Shown here: positions 23,779 to 35,400 of the stretch, piece by piece
How the letters are laid out: each line of letters starts with the position of its first letter
Numbering within the stretch: the stretch's first letter is position 1
DNA from: Parascedosporium putredinis
Taxonomy: Eukaryota > Ascomycota > Sordariomycetes > Microascales > Microascaceae
DNA length: 64,000 bases
NCBI GenBank assembly: GCA_949357655.1
Contig: CASHTG010000015.1
Span: 3,658,001-3,722,000, forward strand
Reading direction: 5' to 3'
Notes under the pieces: generated by a model
Database searches by the model: none
What the model was told of the DNA's origin: nothing
Seen by the model: only the letters and a program-made list of their open reading frames with translations
Position numbers and translations under genes: made by a program

Positions 23779-26700
23779 CGAGAGACTTCCTTAGTCAGCC
23801 CCACATTCAACGGAGGTTGGACAAGGAAAGGATTGGGGGAGGACGGTTTCTCCTTCTTTTCCTTTCCTCCGCTGCCCAGTTTTTGACTTTGTCTTGTTTC
23901 TTTTTTTCTTACTTGGATTCTTCCCTTTTGGTATTTCTTTTTTGTTATTCTTCTTTTTTTCCGGTCGGGCTGCGACTTATTATCGGATGGGGGCGTGTGG
24001 TATCGAGTTCAGGCCTAGTTTGGCGGGTAGAGGAACAGCTGGAGAGCCGTGAGTGGACGGTTCTCGTGCATGCATCTAGCGATGATTGGGCTTCAACACT
24101 GCCTGCATAATTCGGAATGCAGCCACTCGCATTAATTTTGCACGCTCTTCAAATTGTGCGTGCGTCCCTCCTTGTAGGTTTCGGTCTCCGGGAAGCGGTG
24201 GGAGGCAGACTCCTCGTCGCTTGTTCGCCCTGTATTAACCAACAGGAGGTCGTCAATATAAGTCGTATTAGGACGAGAGAAAAGTGCAAAAGCGGATGGA
24301 GGGATGGGAAGGAGCCGGAGACGGTAGAGAAGGAGGGCAGAGTGGAACCAAATTACCATGCTAGGTAGCCTCACAGGATCAACTGGTGGCTAGGCGAGCT
24401 TGTGGCAGGTTGGGCAGGAAGTAAGGCATGACGGGTAGACTAAAGGGGGTTGGCGATGGAAGCAGAACTAGGCCCCGGACGGGACGGGGATGGAAGCTCA
24501 ACCGGCATGGACTGATTGTCCAACCAAAGCTCTCCAATGGGAGGTACAGCAGGGCAGAAACATGAGTAGACAAGACTGAGAAAGGAGGTACGAACCCTGC
24601 GCGGACGGACTGTTCTGCTTTCAAACTTTTTGGAGTATGAACGACGTCAAACACGACACTCGATCAAGACGGGGTGGTCGAGTAGCCAAAAAAGGAAGAG
24701 GTGGAGAGGGTGATCGAACGGGATACCGTTGGGCGGAGGGCTTGATTCGGAACGATAGGTTTCGCGTCGTGAAAGGGACCGGGCTTGTTGTTGTTCTGCA
24801 GGCACACAGAGGCGCGGCTTTCGATTCACGGCAAGGGGAATAATAAGGGGATGGTCTGTAGGAACAAGGCCAGGTACGCGGCGGGGCCTGGCGGGCGCTT
24901 TGGTCGGCCACTGGCGAAGGCCTTTGTTTGAACCAAGTCGAGAAAGTGTCAGCAGGTCTCGCCTCGACTCAACACTACGAATCGTTCACGATCGATCAGT
25001 CTTGATATGATATTGCTGCGGTTTTCTTCGCTGGAAGGGGGCGGTGCAGGTCTTTGCGTTGAAGGTCGGAGTCTTGAGATTATTGGGCGGGAAAGAGCTC
25101 GAGAAGTAGTGCCGGAGGGCAAGAAACGGAGCCGAGGAGGTCGGCGTGGGCTTTTAGGCCACCTGGGGTCGTGAGATAAAGGTAAGCAGGACAGCCAACA
25201 CCCCGTTCTACGGGCGTAGAAGCAGCGTTGAACGACAGATGGCGGTCTCTCGATTGCGGGGAGAAGGTGTCTCGGTGGTCTCAAACGAGAGAGGGGCCAG
25301 AGAGCTGGGTGAGGATGTGAGGTTGAAGCTTGTTTGCTGTGGCTCGGAAAGAGTCGTGTCTGCAAGGTAAAATGGAAGTGTCCTGCCTGGGCGCTTTGTT
25401 CCTCTTTCACGCTCTTGTTGCTAGTTGCTCGCATCGCCCACAAGCGGCTCGATGTTTGGGAAGGGGGATTCAAGGAGGGAGGCTGAGTTGAGGAAGCTCA
25501 CATCGACGTCTTGCGTTGCGTTGGTAGACGGTGTGCCTTCTGGTGATTGTCACTGTCACCTGGCTCCTAAGCAGGGGTGGGCCGCTTGCACCAGTCGCTA
25601 AAAGGGAATAGGCTGGTGAACATGGGCTGGCTCGACAGGCACACCTGAGGTTGAGAGTGTACCTGATTGTCACCACGCAGTCGCCGTAGCTCTCTTGTAC
25701 CTAGACCCCCAGTTCATCTAAAACCTGGAAAGGGCCCTGTTTCCTAGCGTGGTGGAGGGTGTGGGCTCAATTGATTCAGCGAGCGAGACCTCCAGTGCTC
25801 CCACGAGGTTCTCTATTTTATCACGTGGGGCTGAATGTTGGACAATGATAGGGACCAGACCCGTTCAATGTTCCAGGTTGACTGGTGTTGACTTGTCCAC
25901 CCCAGTCCCCAACCATGACAACCTCGAGGATTAAATTTGGAATTCACGGTGAAGCATGAAAACTTTCAAAGTCATCAAGGAGGATACCCATCACGGGGAA
26001 TTCGTAATAATCAGTCCATTGACACTCAATCACAGCATTGCCCCTCCGCATACGAGGCGTACGGAGGCCTCTGCTGTCGACGACGGCGGGCCCCCAAGAT
26101 GGACAGCCAAGAGTCGATCTTTTCCCCATCGGCGACTCCCGCGAAGAAGCTTCAGTGGCTCACCTTCTCACAGGAGACTAGGGCCAGGGAAGGATCCGGG
26201 GATATCCTTTCAGGGGCATTTTTAGCCTAGCGCCAGGCGGCGTGCGGGAGGACCACAGGTGTCCCCTCAGCGTATCAGCCCGCCATGGGGTTTTGGCTCG
26301 CCACTCGACAAGTGGGCTCCCTTTGGTGGGCGATGTCGCTAACCGCGGACGGGCGCTCCCTGGCTGAGGTGGTTACACTCCGCCTGGCAGAAGGGGAACG
26401 CGGGACCCACTGACCATAGGCAGTACACAGTTGGTTCAATGTTGACTGTACCCATCATCCAGAGCTAATACAGTAATAACCTCAGGTCCCCCAGTTTCGT
26501 GGACCACGGACTGGACTGGGAGATCTCGAGCTGCTGCCTTTGGCTCAGGCGGCACCGGCCCGAGCGCTAAAAGCGGGGTTAGCCAGCCGCGACAAGGCAC
26601 CAGAGCACTCGAGGTCTCCCAGACAGACCCAGTCAAGCCAGTCAAGCAGTCCAACGCTGGCAGTGCTCCATTCCCCTTGTTCCATGGCCCATGAATGCGA

Positions 26701-29382
26701 CGTGGAATGACTGTCCACAACTGATCCAGCTTGTCTTGTCACCTCTCTCGATGGCATGACCTCATCCCCCACCCCTTTCAAAAGGGAGAGGGCAGTCTCA
26801 ACCTGATTGTCCAAGAAAGACCACCAGGGCTTCTTGGCCTTCTTCCATAGGGTGAGCCCCTTTTTCCATTCACCAAGACCAACCACCTCACCTCCGACAC
26901 CCGGTTCGGCAGGGAGATTGATGCAAATGTGCAGTCGATCTCTCGCTTCACAACCGCGCATCGAACCGAACCAGTCGACCCCATGCTGCCCCCATCCGTA
27001 GTCTTCCCCACGCTGCTTCTCTCTCAACGGCAGCCGTAGTAGTCCTTTCTCAGCATGACAATGCATTCCCAGAGCGTACAATAAAGAAAAAGTGGGAGTG
27101 GGTGGCATTGACGAGCCACTAAACATCTCCCCACTTCACTCCTTTTGTCTCGTACCCACGCCCTCGTATAGTTGGCGGAAATTCGCGAGGCACCAGACGT
27201 TTTCGGCCTCCTGACTAAACATCAATGATGTGAGAGCGGAGGGGGCGGGGGCCAAACAAAGAGGAGGAGGATGGGGAAGACGGGGAGAATTAGATAACAC
27301 ACTACGTAATAATGGTAGCCCCCGCCATCGTTCCAGCTTGTCGTCTAGTGCCATCGGGAAGCTTACCACAAGTGTGAACAAGTCTAATGGAACCATGCAG
27401 ATTCACAGTCCTCCACAGCCCCGTCAGCCCTGTCATCGTTGCTCCGGTTAGGGAAAGCAAACGGGACTCTCAGGCCACCACCAACAAAAACGAGCTGCAT
27501 GGGTATGCATTGCTGTATCTCCATCTCTTCCTCACGCTTGCTGCATCCCATTCCGTCGCCTCGGCATCGGATAAGAGGACATCTCCTTCAGCATCACCTT
27601 GATTCGATGGTGTTTCTTTTTTATGGGCAAAGCTGCCTGCACGCAACCGTCTGTCACTGGCTCTATCCACGCAAAATCTAGATCGGAAGAGTGAGGAAAA
27701 GGAAGAAGGGGGCAAAATGGAAGAATTACCTCTTCAACCCAGTTCTGCAACGGCCCGGTGGCGCAACATTTTACACTCTCAGCAGGGCCTCTCCGCTCAT
27801 TCCTATTCGCAGCCCCATCCTCAAAAGTCTAGGCTATCAAAGCTTGCTCTCTCATCCAGTACCCGAGCCACCTCCCGCCGAGAGCTTCCGCCCTGGGTGT
27901 AAGCAGGCATCCGCAAGGGAATCCTAAAACAGGACGCGACCCATCTGAAAAGCAAAAGCTGCCGACAAAGGAGCTTTTCTACTATGCCTTTTTCTCCTCC
28001 TTTCTTCTCATCCATATACATTTACGAATTCCCATGTAGGTTGCACAACGTCGGGTGAACATTCCCTTGCTCGTCTCGTCTCCGCCCGCCCCGCGCCACC
28101 GTGACTACGTAGATATCACCTCCCCTCTCAGTGGACCTCTTCCGTCCATTCGACGCCAGATTATAGAGCGATCATCATTCTCGACGCCAACCGAAAGCTC
28201 CTGGCAAGGTTGCCTAGCCAGAAGAAAAACAACCTCTCCCGTTGCATGTACTCGGGTCTCTAAGGTCCCTCGGTATCCGTGGAAAGTAGAAACCCCCTTC
28301 CGCCGCCCACAACTCCAACGAGACACACGCCAGCGCAGGCCCCGCGGACCAGCATGGCTATCCGAGACAAATAGGAGAAAGGAGGGAACGCAAAGACGAA
28401 AGCCGTACATAGCATAGTGCGCAACCAGGCCACGCCATGGCGGACCCTTAATCTCTTCTCTCTCCCAGTCGTGCTGACGCTTCTCATCCCACTTTTGCGC
28501 GTGTATCTATGCCGCCTCTTCGCACCTCCGCGGGTCTGGCTTTGGTCACAGCCTCACCCCTACGTCGCCTAAAGAAAGGGAACGAGGAAGGCAAGCGCGG
28601 GCTGCCGAGCGATAAACGGTTGCTCAAAAACAGGTAACACCCTGCTACGGCCGCCCGTTCTCGTTCCACCAAGTCCAGTTTTCTCACATATCAACAATAT
28701 TGATGTACAGCTAGGGAGGGGCCAGTGAGCTTCAACGTTTGATTTATTGTCTAGCGGAACTAAAACTACTCTAGCGCCTTTAAGTGACCCAGACTCGAAA
28801 GACTAGGCACCCAAACCGGAAGCCAACTAAGACGTAATAATCATGGATGAGGAGCTCTTTGATGAGGGCATATATGGGTCAGAAAGTAACAAAACGGTCA
28901 TCTTTTCTCCTGGTGCTGCGTCAGAAACCGTAGACCTCATCGGAAAGCAATGCTATGTATCAAAGACACGTACCGCAGAAGCGCCCATTGTTTTTCTTTT
29001 CCTTTTTTTTTATCTTTTCTATAACGACTCGAAAGAACCCTCTCGACGGGTGTTCGGAGACTAGACTAGACCAGCTTCTCTGAGGAACCTAGAGAATAAG
29101 AAGACGGTAAGAATATGCGCCCCTATGGTTCTGGATAGTTGGTGGAACTTGCGGCACTCACATCAGTCGCCTTTCCCGTCCACGTACGATACTCCACAGA
29201 CCTGGTAAGGAGAAACGAATAGGCCGTGTCTGAAGTCGGCAGCGTAAACCCGTCAGGTTTGATCCCAACGTTCCGCGTCTCTTTTTCCTTCTTATGTTTA
29301 AAGCAACGATGACGAGTCCGTCCAAGCAAGGTAGGGCAGTGAAATTCGAATCCGGGCCCATAGTATACGATGGCCATGAGAC
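23779..29382. other. Gene-free spacer upstream of the RBR ligase gene
   Basis: This 5.6 kb stretch lies between the RBR start and the end of the MYND-like gene. The first part should hold the RBR promoter. Many open frames of 60-190 codons occur on both strands, but none shows a domain, a consistent splice structure or a biased codon pattern. No transposon termini, tRNA or rRNA were recognised. Confidence 0.45.
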
Positions 29383-31252
29383 CTAATGGCCGCCCCTACC
29401 CTTTCCTTTGCCCTTGCCCTTGCCCTTACCCTTTTTACCTTTGTTCTTGTGCTTAGGCTTGGACTTGGACTTAGCTTCGTTCTTGTCAGACTCGGTATCG
29501 CCCGATTCAGAGGGCTGCTTGCTAGAACCTGGCATGGCCTCTTCACTTTGACAAGCCTCTTGGCCATCGGCATTAGTGGGAGGATGGACTGGGTCTTTGT
29601 GGGCGGAACTACCGCCGTCAACACTCTCATCGTCGTGGCCATGACAATGGTGGTCGCCGTGGTGGCAGCAACCACACGCGCCGTGATCGTGGTCGTGGTC
29701 GTGGCCGTGGTCGTGGTCGCGGTCGAAAAGATCATGGGAGCAAGCTCCAGAGCAGGTATGTCCACAAACATGCCCTCCGCTACAGGTGCCAACAACACCG
29801 GCGCTCTGCATAAACTTCACGAGCTGACGCTCGTTCAGAATCCTCATGACGCACTTGAGGCAGGTGCCACAAGGCTTGTTGGTGCAACTGATCGGACCAG
29901 TCAGGTGGCCTGGGCCAATCTCGCTGACGACGGAAGCAAGATAGCTACCGGCGTATTGGTAGGCCCAGTGCTTATAATCGTCCGTGTCGAGCATGTAGTC
30001 GCGCACGTAGGCGCTAAAGACGGTCATAAACTCGCGGTGGCCCTTGAGGAACTGGGCCTTGTCCTGGATTCCGAGATAACTCATGGAGCCGCCCTAATTC
30101 TCGCGCATGAGGTCCATCGTCGTATCCAACCAAGCCTTGACGCCAGCCGCGTAGACGTCATGATCGTCAGCGCCTACCTTCCTCCCGCCTTCGGATTTAC
30201 CCACAAGGCCTTTGATCTCGTTGCGCATGTGGCCGCAACGGTCGACAAAACTCATAAAGCGGTCAAGGCCACCCGGGACAAGTGGCTCCCGGCGCTCGAT
30301 GCGAAGGACTTTGGCCTCCATGTACTCGGACCATCGCTGGATGTCCATCTTCCAATGGAGACGAGACGCCATGGGGTCAAAAGCAAACTCTACCTTGGGC
30401 TTGCCACTGGTGGTGATCTTGAACACGGTGTGGGAAGGATTGCCGGGCCCTTTATTGTATTTGGGCAGGTTGGCGTCCTTGACCACGAACTTGATGACTT
30501 CGGCTGACTTGATGGGGAAGTCTGTCGGGTTGTTTGACGGGCGGTCAGCAAACGTGCAGCCTTGAATGGACGAAGAGGGCCACAAGGGCGTCTGACAAGC
30601 CCACGCTACTTACCGGACATGATGGCCCAGAAAAAGGGGCGTAGTAGACGTGGAGGTCACCATCCCCCAAATCATCAGAGACATGGCAACCATGTCGAGC
30701 TTCTCCCAGGGTCAATATCGGGGATTCGGATACGAGGCTTATCCATGACGCCTGAAATGGCATCAACTGCCTTCTTGAACATAATCATGCGTCCCTGGAT
30801 GACCATGGATTTGCAAAGGTAGGAGGCGCGCGCGAGATAGAGACGATTGTACATCTTCTCGCACACGTGGCGATGGCCATCTTGGCCGATGGGGAACGAG
30901 TCGACAATGCAATAATGTTGGATTTCTCCTTGGCCGCCATTCTTATCCTTGGCATCAACGCAGCCAGGGCAGCCACGGGCAGCCTTGTCGCCGCAGACGC
31001 AGCATCCCGGGTTCTTTGACCTCTTGGCCTTTCCAGCCGTCTCCATTTGAGCTTGGGCGATTTTCCTAGCCCTCTTGTAGGCCGATTGAGGTCTCTCGTC
31101 GAGAAGAGGTGGGGGTCCGGATGGGGTAGATGATGGATTGGGGGAATGGGAGGGTTTCTGACCTTGGGAGTGATTTCCACCCCATTCACTTTAATAGGTT
31201 GAACACTATCATCATCCTCCTCCTCCCAATGGGCGGGTGAGGACGCCGACAT
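29383..31252 (-). CDS. MYND-like zinc-finger protein with in-frame TAG and Cys/His-rich tail
   Basis: Exons on the minus strand are 31163..31252, 30614..31094 and 29383..30560. Exon 2 has three one-base losses within about 80 bp, at CCC 30704-30706, CCCCC 30664-30668 and AAAAAGGGG 30631-30639. After repair it reads EKLDMVAMSLMIWG, DGDLHVYYAP and FFWAIMSG in one frame. The N-terminus is acidic. Residues ~61-108 carry CCVCGDKAARGCPGC, then HYC and QDGHRHVC, an atypical MYND-like zinc finger. A conserved-looking globular part follows, ending LMREN at a TAG (30094-30096). The same frame then continues for 235 codons: a helical segment, C-x4-C-x2-C-x2-C, CSGGHVCGHTCSGACSHD, a (DH)n-rich metal-binding-type stretch and a Lys/Gly-repeat tail. 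Either product ends at ~346 residues, or the TAG is an error, a null allele or read through to ~582. Function is unknown; MYND fingers usually mediate protein contacts. Confidence 0.75.
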
Positions 31253-31956
31253 GTTGATAGCCTTTGTAATCTTCGATGATAAGGGTGATGATGGATGATT
31301 TCCACCGCAGTTAGGTGATGAAGAAAGAGAGACAGACAGGATTAAGAACTAGAGTGTGACGAGAGGCAGTTTGTTTACAATTCATCTCAAGCCTAGATCT
31401 TCTCCTCTCCAATGAGATGATTTCTTTGAGCTCGTTGCCCTAACCATCCATAGAAGTGATTCATCAACAGTAGAGGTCATAGGGAAGGAGCAGCCCTGCT
31501 ATCCAAGCTTAGCGCATATTGTGAGAGAAGCTCGCGAAATGCCCAAGACTGACTCGAGGCTGGGATTCCTTCGCCGGGAAGGAGCGAAAGCGCAAAGGTG
31601 CTATTATGTGTGTGTCCTGGACGCTATAAACTCGGAAACTCTCCATGATTGTGTGATATCTCGGCCTCCCCTTATTTCATGGGCTGGTCTGGCAGTGGAG
31701 CGGAGATCTGGAACCATGGGCATGACTTTAGAGCTCATATCAATACGCGTATATAGTCATGGATATCTTTATTCAATAGTGGCTTTTATGTTTGGTCGAA
31801 ACCACGCGCGTCCCTTAAGCGTCTGGAAATGAGTAACTGAAACACGAGATAGGTAAGGGCGGCGCGCTCTTGACATTTGATCCAGTGGCTGTTTCCATAT
31901 TCACACCTGTCTTACAGAGAGAAGTAAGCCCCAGGCGAGCCGTGTAAGTCTGGCTT

Positions 31957-31976
31957 TAGCCTTGTCGACAAGGCTA
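31957..31976. repeat. 20-bp perfect palindrome centred on GTCGAC
   Basis: The sequence from TAGCCTTGTC to GACAAGGCTA is its own reverse complement over all 20 bases. AGTC to the left (from 31947) and GACT to the right extend the symmetry imperfectly. It could be a cruciform or hairpin, or a dimeric protein site; no function is known. Confidence 0.7.
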
Positions 31977-32360
31977 GACTGGTTTAGAACCTGCCAAACC
32001 TCGAAGGGTTCTTCTGTTCTTTACACGCTGTTGTAAGCCACACTCACGCCCATCATTTAAAGCCAACAGGTCCGAAAGGCAGGATGGGGAGCTGTATGCC
32101 TTGGACATCGCGACCAATCCTCGTTTCCGCGGCTTCGTGAGAGAGAACTTTAGAAGGCCGAGTGGGTTACGTCGCCGATGTAGTAGCAGCAACCTCTAGG
32201 AGGGGTTACTACATGTAGTTGATACTAGATCTATTTCATTCTACATCAAGTTGGTGTGGCTAGCGGAATGGGTGTTTCTAAGACGTCACACGCTGGTCGG
32301 CCGGGTTAATGAAACAAACAACAGCTGAAGTGCTTCGCCCGATGCGAACCCAAAGTTACA

Positions 32361-32491
32361 TTGATGGATCCATCCATTACACGGATAGATGAAAAAGAGG
32401 GCCTCTGGAGGCTCTTCCCGCAACACAGGTCCCATGTAATCCCTGTGAAATATCTCTAGGAATGGCTCCATCTAATGGATGGATGGATCAA
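32361..32491. repeat. Inverted-repeat pair (19 bp, two mismatches) enclosing 93 bp
   Basis: 32361-32379 (starting TTGATGG and ending CCATTA) is the reverse complement of 32473-32491 at 17 of 19 positions, including a 12-bp perfect core (ATCCATCCATTA). The inside has no coding potential. Part of the match comes from GGAT repetition. The layout is that of a tiny MITE or hairpin, but no target-site duplication is obvious. Confidence 0.45.
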
Positions 32492-35400
32492 TATCATCTC
32501 AAAACTTCGCAGCCACTACCCGATGACCCTGAGCATTACCCAAGACTAACAAATATCCTGAGAATCCCCCTTCGAGAGCCTCCTGCTTTTCCACATCTTG
32601 GCCGACGTAACCCTAGCTATCCTTTTTCCTACCTTAGTTCCCCCTTTCCTTAACCTCTTTGGGCCTTTCTCCCCGCGTTCTCATCAGCGAGAATGCTACC
32701 CTCCGGCAACCTGCGCCGCTCTTCCGACTGCCCGACTGTTCCTAACCCCGGACTTTTCCAACGAACACCTCTTCGTCCTGTCCGCTCCACTTTTCGTCTA
32801 ATCTCCCCTCTCCAATTACTACCGACAGCCGGAATGAATCATGTCCCCGAGGTAATGGGAGTCGAGGGGAATAAACAAGAGGAGCGAGAAGAAAAGGGAA
32901 ACGAAGAAAAAAGGGGGTAAAGGAAGCCATAACCAGGGGAACAAGAGGACAAGGCACGGATGGGACGGTAGGACCCGAGGAGCTACAAATATCCATTAAA
33001 CAAAAAACCTGAAAACCGATGGAATAGATTGAAACATTGAAAAAAGTGCATGAACACGATCCAAATATCCACACTTACTCCCCAAAGCAGGAAAAGCTCG
33101 TCCATCACCAATCCCTCTCTATCGCTCCCTCTCCCTCTGCCCTCAGGAGAGAGGACGGAGAAAAGGAAGGACCACGTAGAGACGTGCAAAAGGGGAAAAC
33201 GGACGGTTAATACTGATAAAGACAACACAACAGGAGGGGACACGCAACGACGAAGAAGGCAGAAGGAAAGAAAAACACGCCGAAAGGTTGAGAGAAGCCC
33301 CCCTTGCAGAAAATGCAAGTCATGCAGCTTACGGGGAACTCTTTCCCCGGCCTTGGCCCCGGCCGGGTTTAAACATCGTGGTTCCGTTGTACCAATGTGA
33401 GCACTTAAACGAGACAAACACGGAGCGCAACGTCTCCCCACTCCGCACGCGCAAGCCACGCACTCACGCACCCACGCATCCACGCATCCGCAGCCCTTTC
33501 ACTACCCTCTCCAGCGCTGCGGGGGCACCGGCGGGCGCGTGGGGAACGCCGCGAAGGTGCCGTGCAGGTGAGTGCTTTTGGGCCTTGATTGTGCATTGAG
33601 AGAGGGAAAGAGAAAGAGGCAGGAAGCCCAGAATCGATCCATATATCAATCATGTATCGATTGGATTGCTCGTCACGGCTGGTTCCCCTTCCCTCAGCGC
33701 TTTGACCTGAGCGGAAGTGATTAAATATGATGGCTCAAAACGCCCGGGCCATGACGGCGTTGGTCCTTGAAGAAGCTGAACTTGGCAAAAAGAACAACAC
33801 AGAGAGAGGGCAAGACAGAAGCCAAAAAAATCATTTAAAAATGTGAGAAAAGAGATGAGGGAAAAGGACGGGGAAGCAAAGGTCCCCAATGCCCAAAACG
33901 CTAGAAATGCGTACCTGTCGGCTGGCTCCTTGCCGGCCACCCACTGCATCGGTGCTCTTCAAGCCCGACGGCTGATTTCAGCATCCATCAATGTTCAAAT
34001 GTTCGTGCAATCTTCTCTCTGTCGGCTCAGCCCTCAAGCTCCCTCCCTATACCTGGGCCACCACCCGCTAGACGAGCTCGTCGGTGCGCTCTGCAGACGG
34101 GCATTGTGCAGCGGGGTTGGACCCCACCTCCGCCCATATGGAAAGAGCCTAATCTTCTAGTGGGGGAGAGACACACACGTAACATAGAAGCTGTGAAGGC
34201 CCGTTCAAAAACATGGGGCGACTACACACATTTAGCTAGGACCTTTTTTTCATCCGTCTAGCCAGCGTATGATACAACAATCGTGGCTTGCGTTTGAAAT
34301 GGTTGCCCTGAACATGAAGAAGGTGCACGACGCTCCCTAGAAATATGGCCGTGGCCACCAATCTACACCAGAAAATAGGGTGGTTGAGCTTAACCAAGTG
34401 GAGGGAGGATGATGGACGGATGCTGGACGAACGTGATCACATTTTCACAAACAGGCGCCGAGAAAGAGCACAGCCATATCTTCAATTCGCAGGGGATGGG
34501 ATATATAACAAGATGGCAAGAGTGGCCCAATGTTGCCAGTTAATCATTGATCGTCGTTGAGGAAACAATACTCCGCACAAACACCTAAAATCCGACCCAA
34601 ATAATAAGATATAGAGAAGAGAATAAAGAAGAAAAAGAAGAAAAGAAAAGGAATAATAATACTGGGAGAATCGAAGAGATTAGAAATGAACCCCGAAACC
34701 GACGGGCTTCCTTCAGCAAAGAAATGATGATGCTATCGAATGGTTGGGACGGACAAGGAAAGAAAAAGGCCAAACTCGGCGGAAAAGACACTAAAAAAAG
34801 ATCAAGGCTCGTATCAAAACTTCGCATATCCCTCCAGATCTCAACGTTCAACCCCTGGTTGAGCCCCCTCCCCGCATCGAGCGAGGTCAAGGTCTCCTCC
34901 TCGTAGCAGTACCCGAATTCCCCTCAAGGCAATTGATATCGTATCGTAGGAGCACTGCGTTGAGTGCACCCCCAAAAATGCATCATCCACATGTGCATGA
35001 TCGGCCAGGCGCAACTTAACGAGCCTTGGCTAAACGTAGGCCGTCTTCTCACCCGAGCTAAAAGTCGGAACGAGACAGACAAGCGTCCCCTTCTGCACGA
35101 GACGCCGCCGGCTGAAGAGTTGGTTGAAGGCAACATTAAAACCCCTCCTTCGTTGCTCTTGGTGTTCGTTCGCTTTTCTTTTCTTCATTGTCCCAACCAC
35201 GTCCACACTTCTTCATGGTGGTCGAGTTGCTTTTTGTTTTTGTTCTGTTTGGGAAGCTGGCTTGGCTGGGTGTGGTCGGTCCCTGGAAGAGGTGGTGATC
35301 ATGAGCAAGGATAACCATGGTCGAATTCTTGGGGTAATCGATCGCAGGGGTAGGGGAGGGTGTAGGGGTGTTCGGCGTGGTTGGCTGGCTTCCAATCCAT

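Noticed and set aside
26232..26388. 9-bp inverted repeat GCCAGGCGG ... CCGCCTGGC
   Set aside because: This short match 140 bp apart is expected by chance in a GC-rich spacer.
26545..27126. 193-codon - strand open frame
   Set aside because: No recognisable motif; starts and ends without supporting context.
29338..29362. tRNA T-arm-like sequence (ATTCGAATCC)
   Set aside because: No matching acceptor, D or anticodon stems around it.
29386..30507. Long open frame on the + strand opposite the MYND-like gene (373 codons)
   Set aside because: It is antisense to a spliced, protein-like gene; its Val/Ala/Leu-rich content mirrors His/Asp and Gly/Lys codons of the sense strand.
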